Part shown: piece after piece, positions 1 through 7,665 of the stretch | Numbering within the stretch: position 1 is the stretch's first letter | How the letters are laid out: the number at the start of each line of letters is the position of its first letter | NCBI RefSeq assembly: GCF_001653795.1 | Contig: NZ_CP011515.1 | Span: 1 to 64,000 of the forward strand | Direction of reading: 5' to 3' | Length of the DNA: 64,000 nt | Source of the DNA: Mitsuaria sp. 7 | GTDB taxonomy: Bacteria > Pseudomonadota > Gammaproteobacteria > Burkholderiales > Burkholderiaceae_C | Notes under the pieces: generated by a model | Told to the model about the DNA's origin: nothing | Database searches by the model: none | What the model saw: the letters and a program-made list of their open reading frames with translations, nothing else | Program-made: the position numbers and the translations under genes

Positions 1-20
1 CCGACCGGCTCACTTCTTAC

Positions 21-65
21 CCCCTCTCCCGCTTGCGGGAGAGGGCAGGGGTGAGGGCCAGCGGC
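21..65 (+). repeat. REP-like palindromic repeat, copy 1
   Basis: An 11-bp inverted repeat (CCCTCTCCCGC, TT, GCGGGAGAGGG at 22-45) is followed by a conserved tail reading GGGGTGAGGGCCAGCGGC. The same unit recurs at 5511, 16681, 59639 (inverted) and 59703. Here it lies upstream of the oxidase genes; what precedes it is outside the window. Confidence 0.85.
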
Positions 66-106
66 GGTGGAAGTGCAGATGGCTTCGTGATCGGGCCCAG
101 GGCAAT

Positions 107-158
107 TTGTCCTAGGGCAGCTTGTCCTAGGACGATCTGTCCCTTCCGCGAACTGTCC
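107..158. promoter_or_regulatory. Tandem TTGTCC repeats with GTCCTAGGAC palindromes upstream of cydA
   Basis: TTGTCCTAGG occurs at 107-116 and 122-131. Degenerate CTGTCC copies follow at 137-142 and 153-158, giving a 15-15-16 bp period. The second copy contains the perfect palindrome GTCCTAGGAC (124-133) and the first a near-palindrome (109-118). The array ends about 20 bp before the cydA start codon, so an operator is likely. The cognate regulator is unknown and no match to a named site was recognised. Confidence 0.45.
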
Positions 159-180
159 GGCTCCGGAACACTTCGCGGCC

Positions 181-1539
181 ATGGACACCCTGATCCTCGC
201 GCGCCTGCAGTTCGCGCTCAACATCACCTTCCACATCCTCTTCCCGACGATCACGATCGCGCTGGGCTGGGTCGTGCTCTTCATGCTCTGGCGCTGGCGG
301 CGCACCGGCGAGTCCCCGTGGCTCGCGGCCTACCAGTTCTGGACCAAGGTCTTCGCGCTCAGCTTCGCGCTGGGCGTCGTCAGCGGCGTGACGATGAGCT
401 TCCAGTTCGGCACCAACTGGCCGGGCTTCATGGAACGCGCCGGCAACATCGCCGGACCGCTGCTCGGCTACGAGGTGCTCACGGCCTTCTTCCTGGAGGC
501 CGGCTTCCTCGGGATCATGCTGTTCGGGCGGGAGCGCGTCAGCCCGCGCGTCCACGTCATCGCGACGGCCACGGTGGCCTTCGGCACGACGCTCAGCGCG
601 TTCTGGATCCTCAGCCTCAACTCGTGGATGCAGACGCCCACGGGCTACGACATCCGCGACGGCGTCATGCATGCCGTCGACTGGTGGGCGATCGTCTTCA
701 ACCCCTCGTTCCCTTACCGGCTCACCCACAAGCTGCTCGCGTCGGGACTCACGGCGGCCTTCCTGCTGGCCGGTGTCAGCGCATGGCAGATGCTCAAGGG
801 CAGCGAGAAGGCGGAGACGCGCCGCGTGCTCCGGCTCGGCCTCACCTTGGGCGCGGTGCTGATCCCGCTGCAGATCATCGCGGGCGACATGCACGGCCTC
901 AACACGCTGAAGCATCAGCCGGCCAAGATCGCCGCGATGGAAGGCGTGTGGACCACCGAGCGCGGCGCGCCGCTGCTGCTGTTCGCGCTGCCCGACGAGC
1001 ACGCGAAGGAGAACCGCTTCGCCATCGGGGTGCCGCGGCTCGCGAGCCTGATCCTCACCCACGACGCCGACGGCGAGATCCGCGGACTCGATGCATTCGA
1101 AGGCGCGCATCCGCCGGTCAAGCCGCTGTTCTTCGGCTTCCGCGTGATGGTGGGCGTGGGGATGCTGATGCTCGTCTTCGCGTGGGGCGGATGGTGGCTG
1201 TTCCGGCGCTCCGGCTGGCAGCGGCTGCCGCGCGCGTGGCTGTGGGGGCTCTCGTTCATGAGCTTCTCCGGCTGGGTCGCGACGGTGGCCGGCTGGTACG
1301 TCACCGAGATCGGCCGGCAACCCTTCATCGTCTACGGCGTGCTGCGCACCAGCGAGGTCGCGGCGAACAACCCGGGGACGATGGTCGCGGCTTCGCTGGC
1401 CGGTTATGCGACGGTCTACCTCGCGCTGCTCATCGCCTACATCGCTGCGATCAAGCGGATGGCCGAGAAGGGCGCGCCCGCCGCGCCCACCGCGACGCGC
1501 CCACTCGCCGCGCCGGTGATCTCCAGGAGCTTCACATGA
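181..1539 (+). CDS. cydA: Cytochrome bd-type quinol oxidase subunit I (short Q-loop, CIO-like)
   Basis: This is the haem-bearing subunit of a bd-type terminal oxidase, which oxidises quinol and reduces oxygen in the inner membrane. The 452 residues form multiple membrane segments. H18 in FHILFP matches the N-terminal haem ligand and H183 (LTHKLLA) the second. GDMHGLNTLKHQPAK and GWYVTEIGRQPF are family signatures. The protein is shorter than E. coli CydA (about 520), as expected for the cyanide-insensitive CioA class with a short quinol loop. The start is the ATG at 181. It overlaps cydB by ATGA, so the two are translationally coupled. Tandem repeats at 107-158 may control it. Confidence 0.95.
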   Translation: MDTLILARLQFALNITFHILFPTITIALGWVVLFMLWRWRRTGESPWLAAYQFWTKVFALSFALGVVSGVTMSFQFGTNWPGFMERAGNIAGPLLGYEVLTAFFLEAGFLGIMLFGRERVSPRVHVIATATVAFGTTLSAFWILSLNSWMQTPTGYDIRDGVMHAVDWWAIVFNPSFPYRLTHKLLASGLTAAFLLAGVSAWQMLKGSEKAETRRVLRLGLTLGAVLIPLQIIAGDMHGLNTLKHQPAKIAAMEGVWTTERGAPLLLFALPDEHAKENRFAIGVPRLASLILTHDADGEIRGLDAFEGAHPPVKPLFFGFRVMVGVGMLMLVFAWGGWWLFRRSGWQRLPRAWLWGLSFMSFSGWVATVAGWYVTEIGRQPFIVYGVLRTSEVAANNPGTMVAASLAGYATVYLALLIAYIAAIKRMAEKGAPAAPTATRPLAAPVISRSFT

Positions 1540-2519
1540 GCGCGCTGCCGGTGATCTTCATGGCCTTGATGGGTCTCTCGCTGCTGATCTACGTCGTGCT
1601 GGACGGCTACGACCTCGGCGTCGGGATGCTGTCCGCGACGGCGAAGGAGGCCGATCGCGACCGCATGGTCGCGTCGATCGGGCCGTTCTGGGATGCCAAC
1701 GAGACCTGGCTGGTGCTCGCCGTCGGCCTGCTGCTGATCGCCTTCCCGAAAGCGCAGGGCGTGGTGCTCACGGCGCTCTACGTGCCGGTCGTGCTGATGC
1801 TGCTCGGGCTCATCCTGCGCGGCGCGGCCTTCGACTTCCGCGCCAAGGGCGACCCGGCCCACAAGCGGTGGTGGGATGCGGCATTTGCGGGCGGCTCCGC
1901 GCTCGCGTCGCTGGCGCAGGGGTGGATGCTCGGTTGTTACGTGACCGGCTTCGAGGACGGTGCCGCGGCGCAGGTCTTCGCCGCAGGCATCGCGGTCGCG
2001 CTCACGGCTTGCTACCTGCTGCTGGGCGCCGGATGGCTGCTGATCAAAACGGAGGGCGACTTGCAGCGCCGCGCGGTCGGCTGGGCCAGGCGCGCATGGC
2101 CGGCCGTCGTGGCGGGATTGCTGATCGTCTCCATCGCATCGCCGTGGCTGAGCGCCACCGTGCGGACGCGCTGGTTCGACATGCCGGGGCTCATCGCGCT
2201 GGCGCCGCTGCCGCTGATCGCGCTGCTCGCACTCGCGGCGCTGCGCGGGCTCCTGAACTCGCACCGTGTGCTGGGCAAGCTCAGCTGGGCGCCGTTCGCG
2301 CTGATGGTGGTCGTGCTGACGCTGAGTTTCTTCGGCCTCTCCTACAGCCTCTATCCGTTCGTCGTCATTGACCGGATCACGATCTGGGACGCCGCAGCCG
2401 CAGACGAGTCGCTGCGCTTCCTGCTCGTTGGCGCGGCGCTGACGATGCCGGTGATCCTGGCGTACTCGCTGTTCTCGTATCGCGTGTTCCGGGGGAAGGT
2501 GCGCGCGCTCGCGTATTGA
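1536..2519 (+). CDS. cydB: Cytochrome bd-type quinol oxidase subunit II
   Basis: This 327-residue partner of CydA stabilises the haem-containing oxidase core in the inner membrane. The N-terminal pattern YVVLDGYDLGVGML and the later GPFWDANETWLV are classic CydB/CioB signatures, and several hydrophobic spans follow. Its ATG overlaps the cydA stop (ATGA at 1536-1539). The reading frame is open far upstream of this, but the coupled ATG and the family N-terminus fix the start. No cydX-like small gene or cydDC exporter is seen next to it. Confidence 0.95.
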   Translation: MSALPVIFMALMGLSLLIYVVLDGYDLGVGMLSATAKEADRDRMVASIGPFWDANETWLVLAVGLLLIAFPKAQGVVLTALYVPVVLMLLGLILRGAAFDFRAKGDPAHKRWWDAAFAGGSALASLAQGWMLGCYVTGFEDGAAAQVFAAGIAVALTACYLLLGAGWLLIKTEGDLQRRAVGWARRAWPAVVAGLLIVSIASPWLSATVRTRWFDMPGLIALAPLPLIALLALAALRGLLNSHRVLGKLSWAPFALMVVVLTLSFFGLSYSLYPFVVIDRITIWDAAAADESLRFLLVGAALTMPVILAYSLFSYRVFRGKVRALAY

Positions 2520-2705
2520 GCGAACGCCTGGCTCTCACTGGGGCCGGAGTGATCCTTGGGGTTCGCGGACGCGATGCCCCATGGGTCGCGGAGAGCCCGC
2601 GCTTGGCGATCGCAGTGGAGCCCGAGAGCCCGCGCTCGACGACGGAAGTCCAGGAGATGGCAACATGCCGCCTTCCGCTGAGAAGCGAGCCCTTCCAAGA
2701 ACTCC

Positions 2706-3368
2706 ATGGACTTCCACTCCCTGCTCTCCCTGGCCGAGCTAGCCTGGCCGGTGCTGCTGAAGGGCACCGGCTACACGCTGCTGTTCGCGGTGATGGCGAT
2801 GATTTTCGGCCTGCCTTTGGCGGCCGTGATCACGCTGGTGCGGGTGCTCAAGCTGCCGGTGCTGGACCGCGTGATGGCGGTGTATGTGAGCGCGATGCGC
2901 GGCACGCCGCTGCTGGTGCAGGTGTTCATCGTCTACTACGGGCTGCCGAGCATCGGCATCGAGTTCTCGCCGCTGGTGGCGGGCGTGCTGACCTTGACGC
3001 TCAACGTCGCGGCCTACATGAGCGAGACCCTGCGCGGCTCGATCGCCGCGGTGGCGCAGGGCCAGTGGCTGGCGGGCACCTCGCTGGGCCTGAGCCGTCC
3101 CCAGACGCTGCGTTTCGTGGTCGGCCCGCAGGCGCTGCGCGCCGCCGTGCCCAGCCTGTCCAACAGCCTGATCTCGTTGATCAAGGACACCTCGCTGGTG
3201 TCGGTGATCGCGGTGACCGAGCTGATGCTGGCCACCAAGGAGGTCATCTCCACGACCTTCCAGCCGTTCCCGCTCTACATGGCGGCGGCGCTGATCTACT
3301 GGATGCTGAGCTTCGCTTTCGAGCAGGTGCAGAAATGGATGGAAAAACGGCTGGCCTACCCGCACTGA
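2706..3368 (+). CDS. Polar amino-acid ABC transporter permease (HisM/GlnP type)
   Basis: A 220-residue inner-membrane permease of the polar amino-acid uptake family. RGTPLLVQ at residues 65-72 is diagnostic of HisM/GlnP proteins. The EAA loop that docks the ATPase runs from about 104 to 133 (AYMSETLRG through AGTSLGLS). About five membrane spans are visible. No substrate-binding protein, second permease or ATPase lies nearby (cydB on one side, an EamA transporter on the other), so it is an orphan that must share components encoded elsewhere. The substrate cannot be told from sequence. The 186 bp upstream hold no recognised site. Confidence 0.9.
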   Translation: MDFHSLLSLAELAWPVLLKGTGYTLLFAVMAMIFGLPLAAVITLVRVLKLPVLDRVMAVYVSAMRGTPLLVQVFIVYYGLPSIGIEFSPLVAGVLTLTLNVAAYMSETLRGSIAAVAQGQWLAGTSLGLSRPQTLRFVVGPQALRAAVPSLSNSLISLIKDTSLVSVIAVTELMLATKEVISTTFQPFPLYMAAALIYWMLSFAFEQVQKWMEKRLAYPH

Positions 3369-3451
3369 TCTCCGCGCACTGATCGCCCCGCACCGCCGTA
3401 AAAGCGGCGATGCTCGCGCACCGAAGTACCTGCCCTGAGTTCCCCGCACTG

Positions 3452-4375
3452 ATGACCACCGCCGCCGCCGTCTCCCCCTCGTTGTTGTCCGTCCATCTGC
3501 GCCTCGTCGGCATGGCCGTCCTCTGGGGCGCCTCCTGGCCCATGGGGCGGGTGCTCGCGCAGACCATGCCGCCGCTGGCCGCGGCGGCGTGCCGCTTCCT
3601 CTTCGCAGGCGCGATCCTGATGCTGTGGCTCGCGAAGACGGGCCGGCTGGCCGCCTTGCGCGACTGGGGCGCGAAGCGCTGGGCGGGCATGGTGCTGGCC
3701 GCGAGCTTCGGCGTCTTCGGCTACGCGACCTTCTTCATGAGCGGGCTGCAGCATGTGCCGGCCGGCAAGGGCGCGCTGGTGATCACGCTGAATCCGGTCA
3801 TCACCTTGCTGCTGGCCGCATGGATCTTCCACGAGCGCCTGAACAAGCGGATCGGCCTGGGCATGGCGATGGCCGCCGTCGGGGCCGCGATCGTGATCAC
3901 GAAGGGCGAGCCCTGGCACGTGCTCGACGGCCGGGTCGGCATCGGCGAGGTGCTGCTGCTGGGCTGCGTGGGGTGCTGGGTCGCCTACACGCTGATCGGG
4001 CGCAAGGTGATGGCCGGCGTCGATGCGCTGACGACCACCGCCGTCACGGCGGCGATCGGCGCGTTGATGCTGCTGGTGCTGACGCTGGTCGTCGACGGTA
4101 CCGCTGGCGTGGCCGGCGTGATGGCCGCGCCGCGCCACGCGTGGCTGTGCATGGCCGGGATCGTCGTCGGATCGACGGCGCTGGCCTATGCGTGGTACTT
4201 CGACGGCGTGAAGGCCCTGGGCGCCGGCGCGGCGGCCGGCTACATCACGCTGGTGCCGGTGTTCGGCGTCGTGTTCGCGGCGCTGGGGCTGGGCGAGGTC
4301 ATCGACGCGTCGCTGCTCGTCGGCGGCACCATGGCCATCGCGGGCACGGCGTTGATGAACCTCGGCCGCCGCTGA
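3452..4375 (+). CDS. EamA/DMT-family drug-metabolite transporter
   Basis: About 307 residues with ten hydrophobic spans arranged as two EamA repeats. The first begins LRLVGMAVLWGASWPMGR and the second begins near GEVLLLGCVGCWVAYTLIGR. It belongs to the inner-membrane DMT exporters; the substrate is unknown. I chose the ATG at 3452 because the protein then starts as family members do; an in-frame ATG at 3410 would add 14 unlikely residues. It ends before a strong hairpin and converges with the small minus-strand gene that follows. Confidence 0.88.
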   Translation: MTTAAAVSPSLLSVHLRLVGMAVLWGASWPMGRVLAQTMPPLAAAACRFLFAGAILMLWLAKTGRLAALRDWGAKRWAGMVLAASFGVFGYATFFMSGLQHVPAGKGALVITLNPVITLLLAAWIFHERLNKRIGLGMAMAAVGAAIVITKGEPWHVLDGRVGIGEVLLLGCVGCWVAYTLIGRKVMAGVDALTTTAVTAAIGALMLLVLTLVVDGTAGVAGVMAAPRHAWLCMAGIVVGSTALAYAWYFDGVKALGAGAAAGYITLVPVFGVVFAALGLGEVIDASLLVGGTMAIAGTALMNLGRR

Positions 4376-4379
4376 AGCA

Positions 4380-4397
4380 CCTCGGCCGGTGCCGAGG
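4380..4397. terminator. Bidirectional hairpin terminator
   Basis: CCTCGGC (4380-4386), loop CGGT, GCCGAGG (4391-4397), followed by CTTACTT. It sits between the convergent EamA transporter and DUF3185 genes, where a shared terminator is expected. Confidence 0.6.
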
Positions 4398-4398
4398 C

Positions 4399-4617
4399 TT
4401 ACTTCCGGCCCGCACCCACCAGGACGACGCCGCCCACGGCGATGGCGGCAATGCCCGCCCACAGCGGCACGTTGACGCGCTTGGTCTCCTCGACCTTCAG
4501 CTCGATCGGGCCGACCTTGGCGGCGGTGTTCTCCTTCGTGTACGAGAAACCTCCGTAGACCAGGCCGAGCACGCCCGCGGCGATCAGGATCACGGCGACA
4601 AGACGAATTCCACCCAT
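4399..4617 (-). CDS. Small DUF3185-type membrane protein
   Basis: A 72-residue protein with an N-terminal membrane span (LVAVILIAAGVLGLVYGG), a short polar stretch (YTKENTAAKVGPIELKV) and a second span (AGIAAIAVGGVVLVGAG). This layout matches the DUF3185 family of small bacterial inner-membrane proteins, whose function is not known. The start is the ATG at 4617, where the family N-terminus MGGIRLVAV begins; the frame is open much further upstream but without homologous content. It is transcribed divergently from the channel gene at 4816, with about 200 bp between that must hold both promoters. Confidence 0.8.
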   Translation of the reverse strand: MGGIRLVAVILIAAGVLGLVYGGFSYTKENTAAKVGPIELKVEETKRVNVPLWAGIAAIAVGGVVLVGAGRK

Positions 4618-4815
4618 GACGTCCTCCAGTATTTGCGATGTGATGTGGGGATGAGAGCGCCCGGCTGGCGCCTCGCATGTCGCACGGTGCCGGGGTGTCC
4701 CATTGGAGCGTCGGCGCGCTCTGGCGTACGTAGGACGGCACCGCGTTCGCACGTCGGGCGGCGTCGTGGCAGCGGGCGTCGCCGTCGGGGACGGCTGCGC
4801 GGTGAGAATGCGTCG

Positions 4816-5499
4816 ATGCGCGTCCTTCGAGTCCTCGCCGTCACGCGGCGTCATCCCTCCGCGATCCTGCTGATCGTGCAACTGCTTGGGCTGGTCCTGT
4901 ATCCGCTGCTGGAGGGCAGCCGATCGGCGCCGCTGGCGCTGGGCGCCTTCGGCATCGTGGTGCTGATCTTCACCACGCGCATGGTGCGCAGCACGCCGGG
5001 GCTCACCTGGCTGAGCGTGACGATCGCGCTGCCCGCGATCGCGCTCCTGCTGCTGCAGGCGTTCTGGCACATGGAGGGGCTGCTGCCGTGGTCCTCGGCG
5101 CTGGAGGCGCTGTTCTACTTCTACGCCGCCGGGAGCCTGATCTCCTACATGATGAGCGACTGGCACGCGACGACCGACGAGCTCTACGCCGCGGGCGCGA
5201 CCTTCACGCTGCTGGCGTGGGGCTTCGCGCATGTGTTCGTGGTCGTGCAGGCACTGCATCCGGGGAGCTTCTCGGCGGCGGTGGATCCGCAGTCGCCGCG
5301 GACGTGGACGGAGCTGATGTTCCTCAGCTTCGCGCTGCTGTCGAGCACCGGCATCGGGGATGTGATCCCGGTGAAGCCGCTGGCGCGGGCCGTCACGACG
5401 ATCGAGATGTTCGTCGGGGTGATGTACCTCGCGGCGGTCGTGTCGCGGTTGATCGGGCTCACGCTGATCCAGCATCGGAAGTTGTCCGACCTGGACTGA
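4816..5499 (+). CDS. Ion channel family protein (potassium-channel-like pore)
   Basis: A 227-residue integral membrane protein. After several hydrophobic spans, SSTGIGDVIPV (about 176-186) sits where the TVGYGD-type selectivity filter lies in two-pore-helix potassium channels, followed by a last helix (TTIEMFVGVMYLAAVVSRLIGL). The filter reads GIGD rather than GYGD, so ion selectivity is uncertain. No RCK/TrkA nucleotide-binding domain is attached. The start is the ATG at 4816, at the first family-like residues MRVLRVLAV; the frame is open upstream. A palindromic repeat begins 11 bp after the stop. Confidence 0.75.
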   Translation: MRVLRVLAVTRRHPSAILLIVQLLGLVLYPLLEGSRSAPLALGAFGIVVLIFTTRMVRSTPGLTWLSVTIALPAIALLLLQAFWHMEGLLPWSSALEALFYFYAAGSLISYMMSDWHATTDELYAAGATFTLLAWGFAHVFVVVQALHPGSFSAAVDPQSPRTWTELMFLSFALLSSTGIGDVIPVKPLARAVTTIEMFVGVMYLAAVVSRLIGLTLIQHRKLSDLD

Positions 5500-5510
5500 A
5501 GTCTCTTGCT

Positions 5511-5554
5511 CCCTCTCCCGCTTGCGGGAGAGGGTGGGGGTGAGGGCCAGCGGC
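5511..5554 (+). repeat. REP-like palindromic repeat, copy 2
   Basis: Same unit as copy 1 with one difference in the tail (TGGGGGTGAGGG). It begins 11 bp after the channel-gene stop and is preceded by TCTTGCT, the same flank seen at copy 3. Its position and stem suggest it could act as a terminator or mRNA-end stabiliser. Confidence 0.85.
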
Positions 5555-5698
5555 CGTGGCAGTGCTGAAGCCCGAAGACGCATTCTTGCGATCGGTCAAT
5601 CCGATCGCCGCGTTTGTGCACGCAGCGCGCGCGGCGTCGGACGCGCCCCCTATCGTCGCCGCCTTTCACAACGATCCACAGTGATCAGGGAGGCGGTC

Positions 5699-6451
5699 AT
5701 GCCGATGGAACTCTTCAACGGCGGCGGGCATCGCTGCCTGATGTTCAGCGACTTCGGGCACGGGGACGGCGTGCAGGCCAACCAGTTCCTGATCGTCGAC
5801 GGCAGCACCGGCGCGGTGATCGATCCCGGCGGCAACCTGGCCTACAACGACCTGTACCTCGGCATGACGGGCTGCTTCCCGCCGCACCGGCTGTCGGCGA
5901 TCCTGGCCTCGCACGCGGACCCGGACATCATCGCGTCGCTGGACCGGTGGATGACGGCCACCTCGGCGCCGGTCTACATCTCGACGATCTGGGAACGCTT
6001 CGTCCCGCACTTCTGCAAGCCGGGCAAGACGGCGGGCCGCGTGATCGGCATCCCGGACCGCGGCACGCGCATCGCCGTGGGCGCGAGCGAGCTGGTCGCG
6101 CTGCCCGCGCATTTCATGCACTCGGAGGGCAACTTCCAGTTCTGGGACGCGACGAGCGGGATCCTGTTCTCGGGCGACCTGGGCGTGTCGATCGGCGTCG
6201 ATCCCACGCAGCCGATCGCGGAACTCGGGCCGCATATCGCTTCGATGGACGCCTTCCACCGGCGCTACATGGTGAGCGGCAAGGTGCTGAAGCTGTGGGC
6301 GGAGATGGTCCGGCCGCTGCCGATCCGCATGATCGTGCCGCAGCACGGCGCGCCGCTGGTCGGCGACGCGGTGCGCCAGTTCATCGATTGGGTGGGGACG
6401 ATCAGCTGCGGGATCGACCGGGTCACGCAGCGGGATTACGCGATGCCGTGA
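5699..6451 (+). CDS. MBL-fold metallo-hydrolase, ODP/flavodiiron-like
   Basis: A 250-residue single-domain metallo-beta-lactamase fold protein. The probable metal ligands are H72, D74 and D76 (SHADPD), H141, D160 (FSGDLG) and H216 (PQHGAP). The set resembles the oxygen-binding diiron (ODP) domain of flavodiiron proteins rather than classic HxHxDH hydrolases, but the sixth position (normally H) is I77. No flavodoxin or rubredoxin domain is attached. It may be an oxygen/NO-handling or sensor protein; the substrate is unknown. The start is the ATG at 5699 where homology begins (MPMELFNGGGHR). Confidence 0.75.
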   Translation: MPMELFNGGGHRCLMFSDFGHGDGVQANQFLIVDGSTGAVIDPGGNLAYNDLYLGMTGCFPPHRLSAILASHADPDIIASLDRWMTATSAPVYISTIWERFVPHFCKPGKTAGRVIGIPDRGTRIAVGASELVALPAHFMHSEGNFQFWDATSGILFSGDLGVSIGVDPTQPIAELGPHIASMDAFHRRYMVSGKVLKLWAEMVRPLPIRMIVPQHGAPLVGDAVRQFIDWVGTISCGIDRVTQRDYAMP

Positions 6452-6461
6452 GCGCGACGTC

Positions 6462-7562
6462 TCAGTGCTTGGTCGGCGGTTCTTCCCGCTTCAGCAGCTT
6501 GTCGACGCCGGTCGTGTCGACCACGCGGATGGTCAGGTCCTTGGCCCAGTTGAGACCCTTCTTCGCGGCGTCCACCGCGTGATTGGCCGCATCCGCCGTG
6601 GTGTTGCGGACCCGCTCGGCGGAGGGCAGCTGCTGCTGCGTCCAGTCCGCCGTCTTGCGCGCGGCGTCCCAGGCCTGCGTGGCGGCCGTGGCCGTGGTGA
6701 CGCGGACCTGGTCGGCGCTGGGCAGCCGTTGCTGCGTCCAGTCGGCGGTATCGACCAGCACCGTGCGCACCTGTCCGGCCGCGGCGCCGGCGAGCGTCAC
6801 GGTCTGGGTCCAGCGCTTGGCGATCTCGCCCGGCGGCGCGGTCGCGAGCAGGCGCACGACGGTGGCCAGCGAGGCGGTCTCCTCGGGCGTCAGCGGGCCG
6901 CCGGCCTCGAGCATGCCGCGCATGAAGACGCCGAGGTCCTTGGCGATCGCGGCGTGGTTGCAGTCGGGGTTGAGGTGGAGGAAGCCCGCGCCTTCGACGG
7001 CCATCGCTTCCAGCTCGCTGCCGCCCAGCCGCGCTTCGACGGCGGCGACGGACTGCTCGACGAAGGCGCGGTTCAAGCCCCAGTCGGCGATCAGGTGATC
7101 GATGAGGTACTGGCGCTCGGCCGGCTCGATGGCGCCGTCGACGGCGGCCAGTCGCAGCGACAGCGGCGCGATCAGGTCGAACAGCGCCAGGCCCAGCGTG
7201 TCCAGCGGCGTGTTGAGGTATTTGGGGATCTCGATGACGCGCTCGCCCTTGGTCGAGCTGAGCAGCCGGTACATGCCGTAGCAGGCGCCGCCCGAAGCGA
7301 GCGCGGCGAAGGCGACCCAGCCGACCGGCGTGGCCGAGGCGCCGAGCAGCGACGCGACCATGCCGGTCTTCGCGACCGCCGCGCCCGCGCCCGCGGCGCC
7401 GAGCACGTCCCACACTTCGCGGCCGCGGCTGATCATGCGCAGCGACGCGTAGGCCGCCTCGCCGATGGCGAGCTTGGCCTTGAAGCGCAAGGGATCGGCG
7501 ACGACCTGGTCGACGCCTTTCAACTCGGGCGGGGGCAGCAGCAGGGGCGCGGGGGCAGGCAT
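6462..7562 (-). CDS. TerB-like protein with repeated C-terminal tail
   Basis: A 366-residue protein. Residues about 65-105 contain a hydrophobic alanine/glycine-rich stretch. A TerB/DjlA-like helical segment follows (LRLAAVDGAIEPAERQYL, about 135-175), the acidic patch typical of tellurite-resistance TerB proteins. The C-terminus carries two copies of a roughly 35-residue unit (TADWTQQ-LPSA-VR-TTA-AA-DAA-K) and ends in a basic helix. The function is unknown; membrane association is inferred. It converges with the metallo-hydrolase gene, leaving only 10 bp between the stops. Confidence 0.6.
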   Translation of the reverse strand: MPAPAPLLLPPPELKGVDQVVADPLRFKAKLAIGEAAYASLRMISRGREVWDVLGAAGAGAAVAKTGMVASLLGASATPVGWVAFAALASGGACYGMYRLLSSTKGERVIEIPKYLNTPLDTLGLALFDLIAPLSLRLAAVDGAIEPAERQYLIDHLIADWGLNRAFVEQSVAAVEARLGGSELEAMAVEGAGFLHLNPDCNHAAIAKDLGVFMRGMLEAGGPLTPEETASLATVVRLLATAPPGEIAKRWTQTVTLAGAAAGQVRTVLVDTADWTQQRLPSADQVRVTTATAATQAWDAARKTADWTQQQLPSAERVRNTTADAANHAVDAAKKGLNWAKDLTIRVVDTTGVDKLLKREEPPTKH

Positions 7563-7665
7563 GGGGAGGGACTCCAGTCGGATAGGGGGAGTCTAGCGAA
7601 GTGGCATGACCTCCTTCCGACGGCGCCCCTCCCGCCCCTCGAGTCCCTCGCTGTGCCTCAGTGCC

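Noticed and set aside
33-2519. A single 828-residue frame spanning the cydA and cydB region
   Set aside because: Only its last 327 codons (from 1536) resemble a protein; the earlier part is the cydA gene read in another frame.
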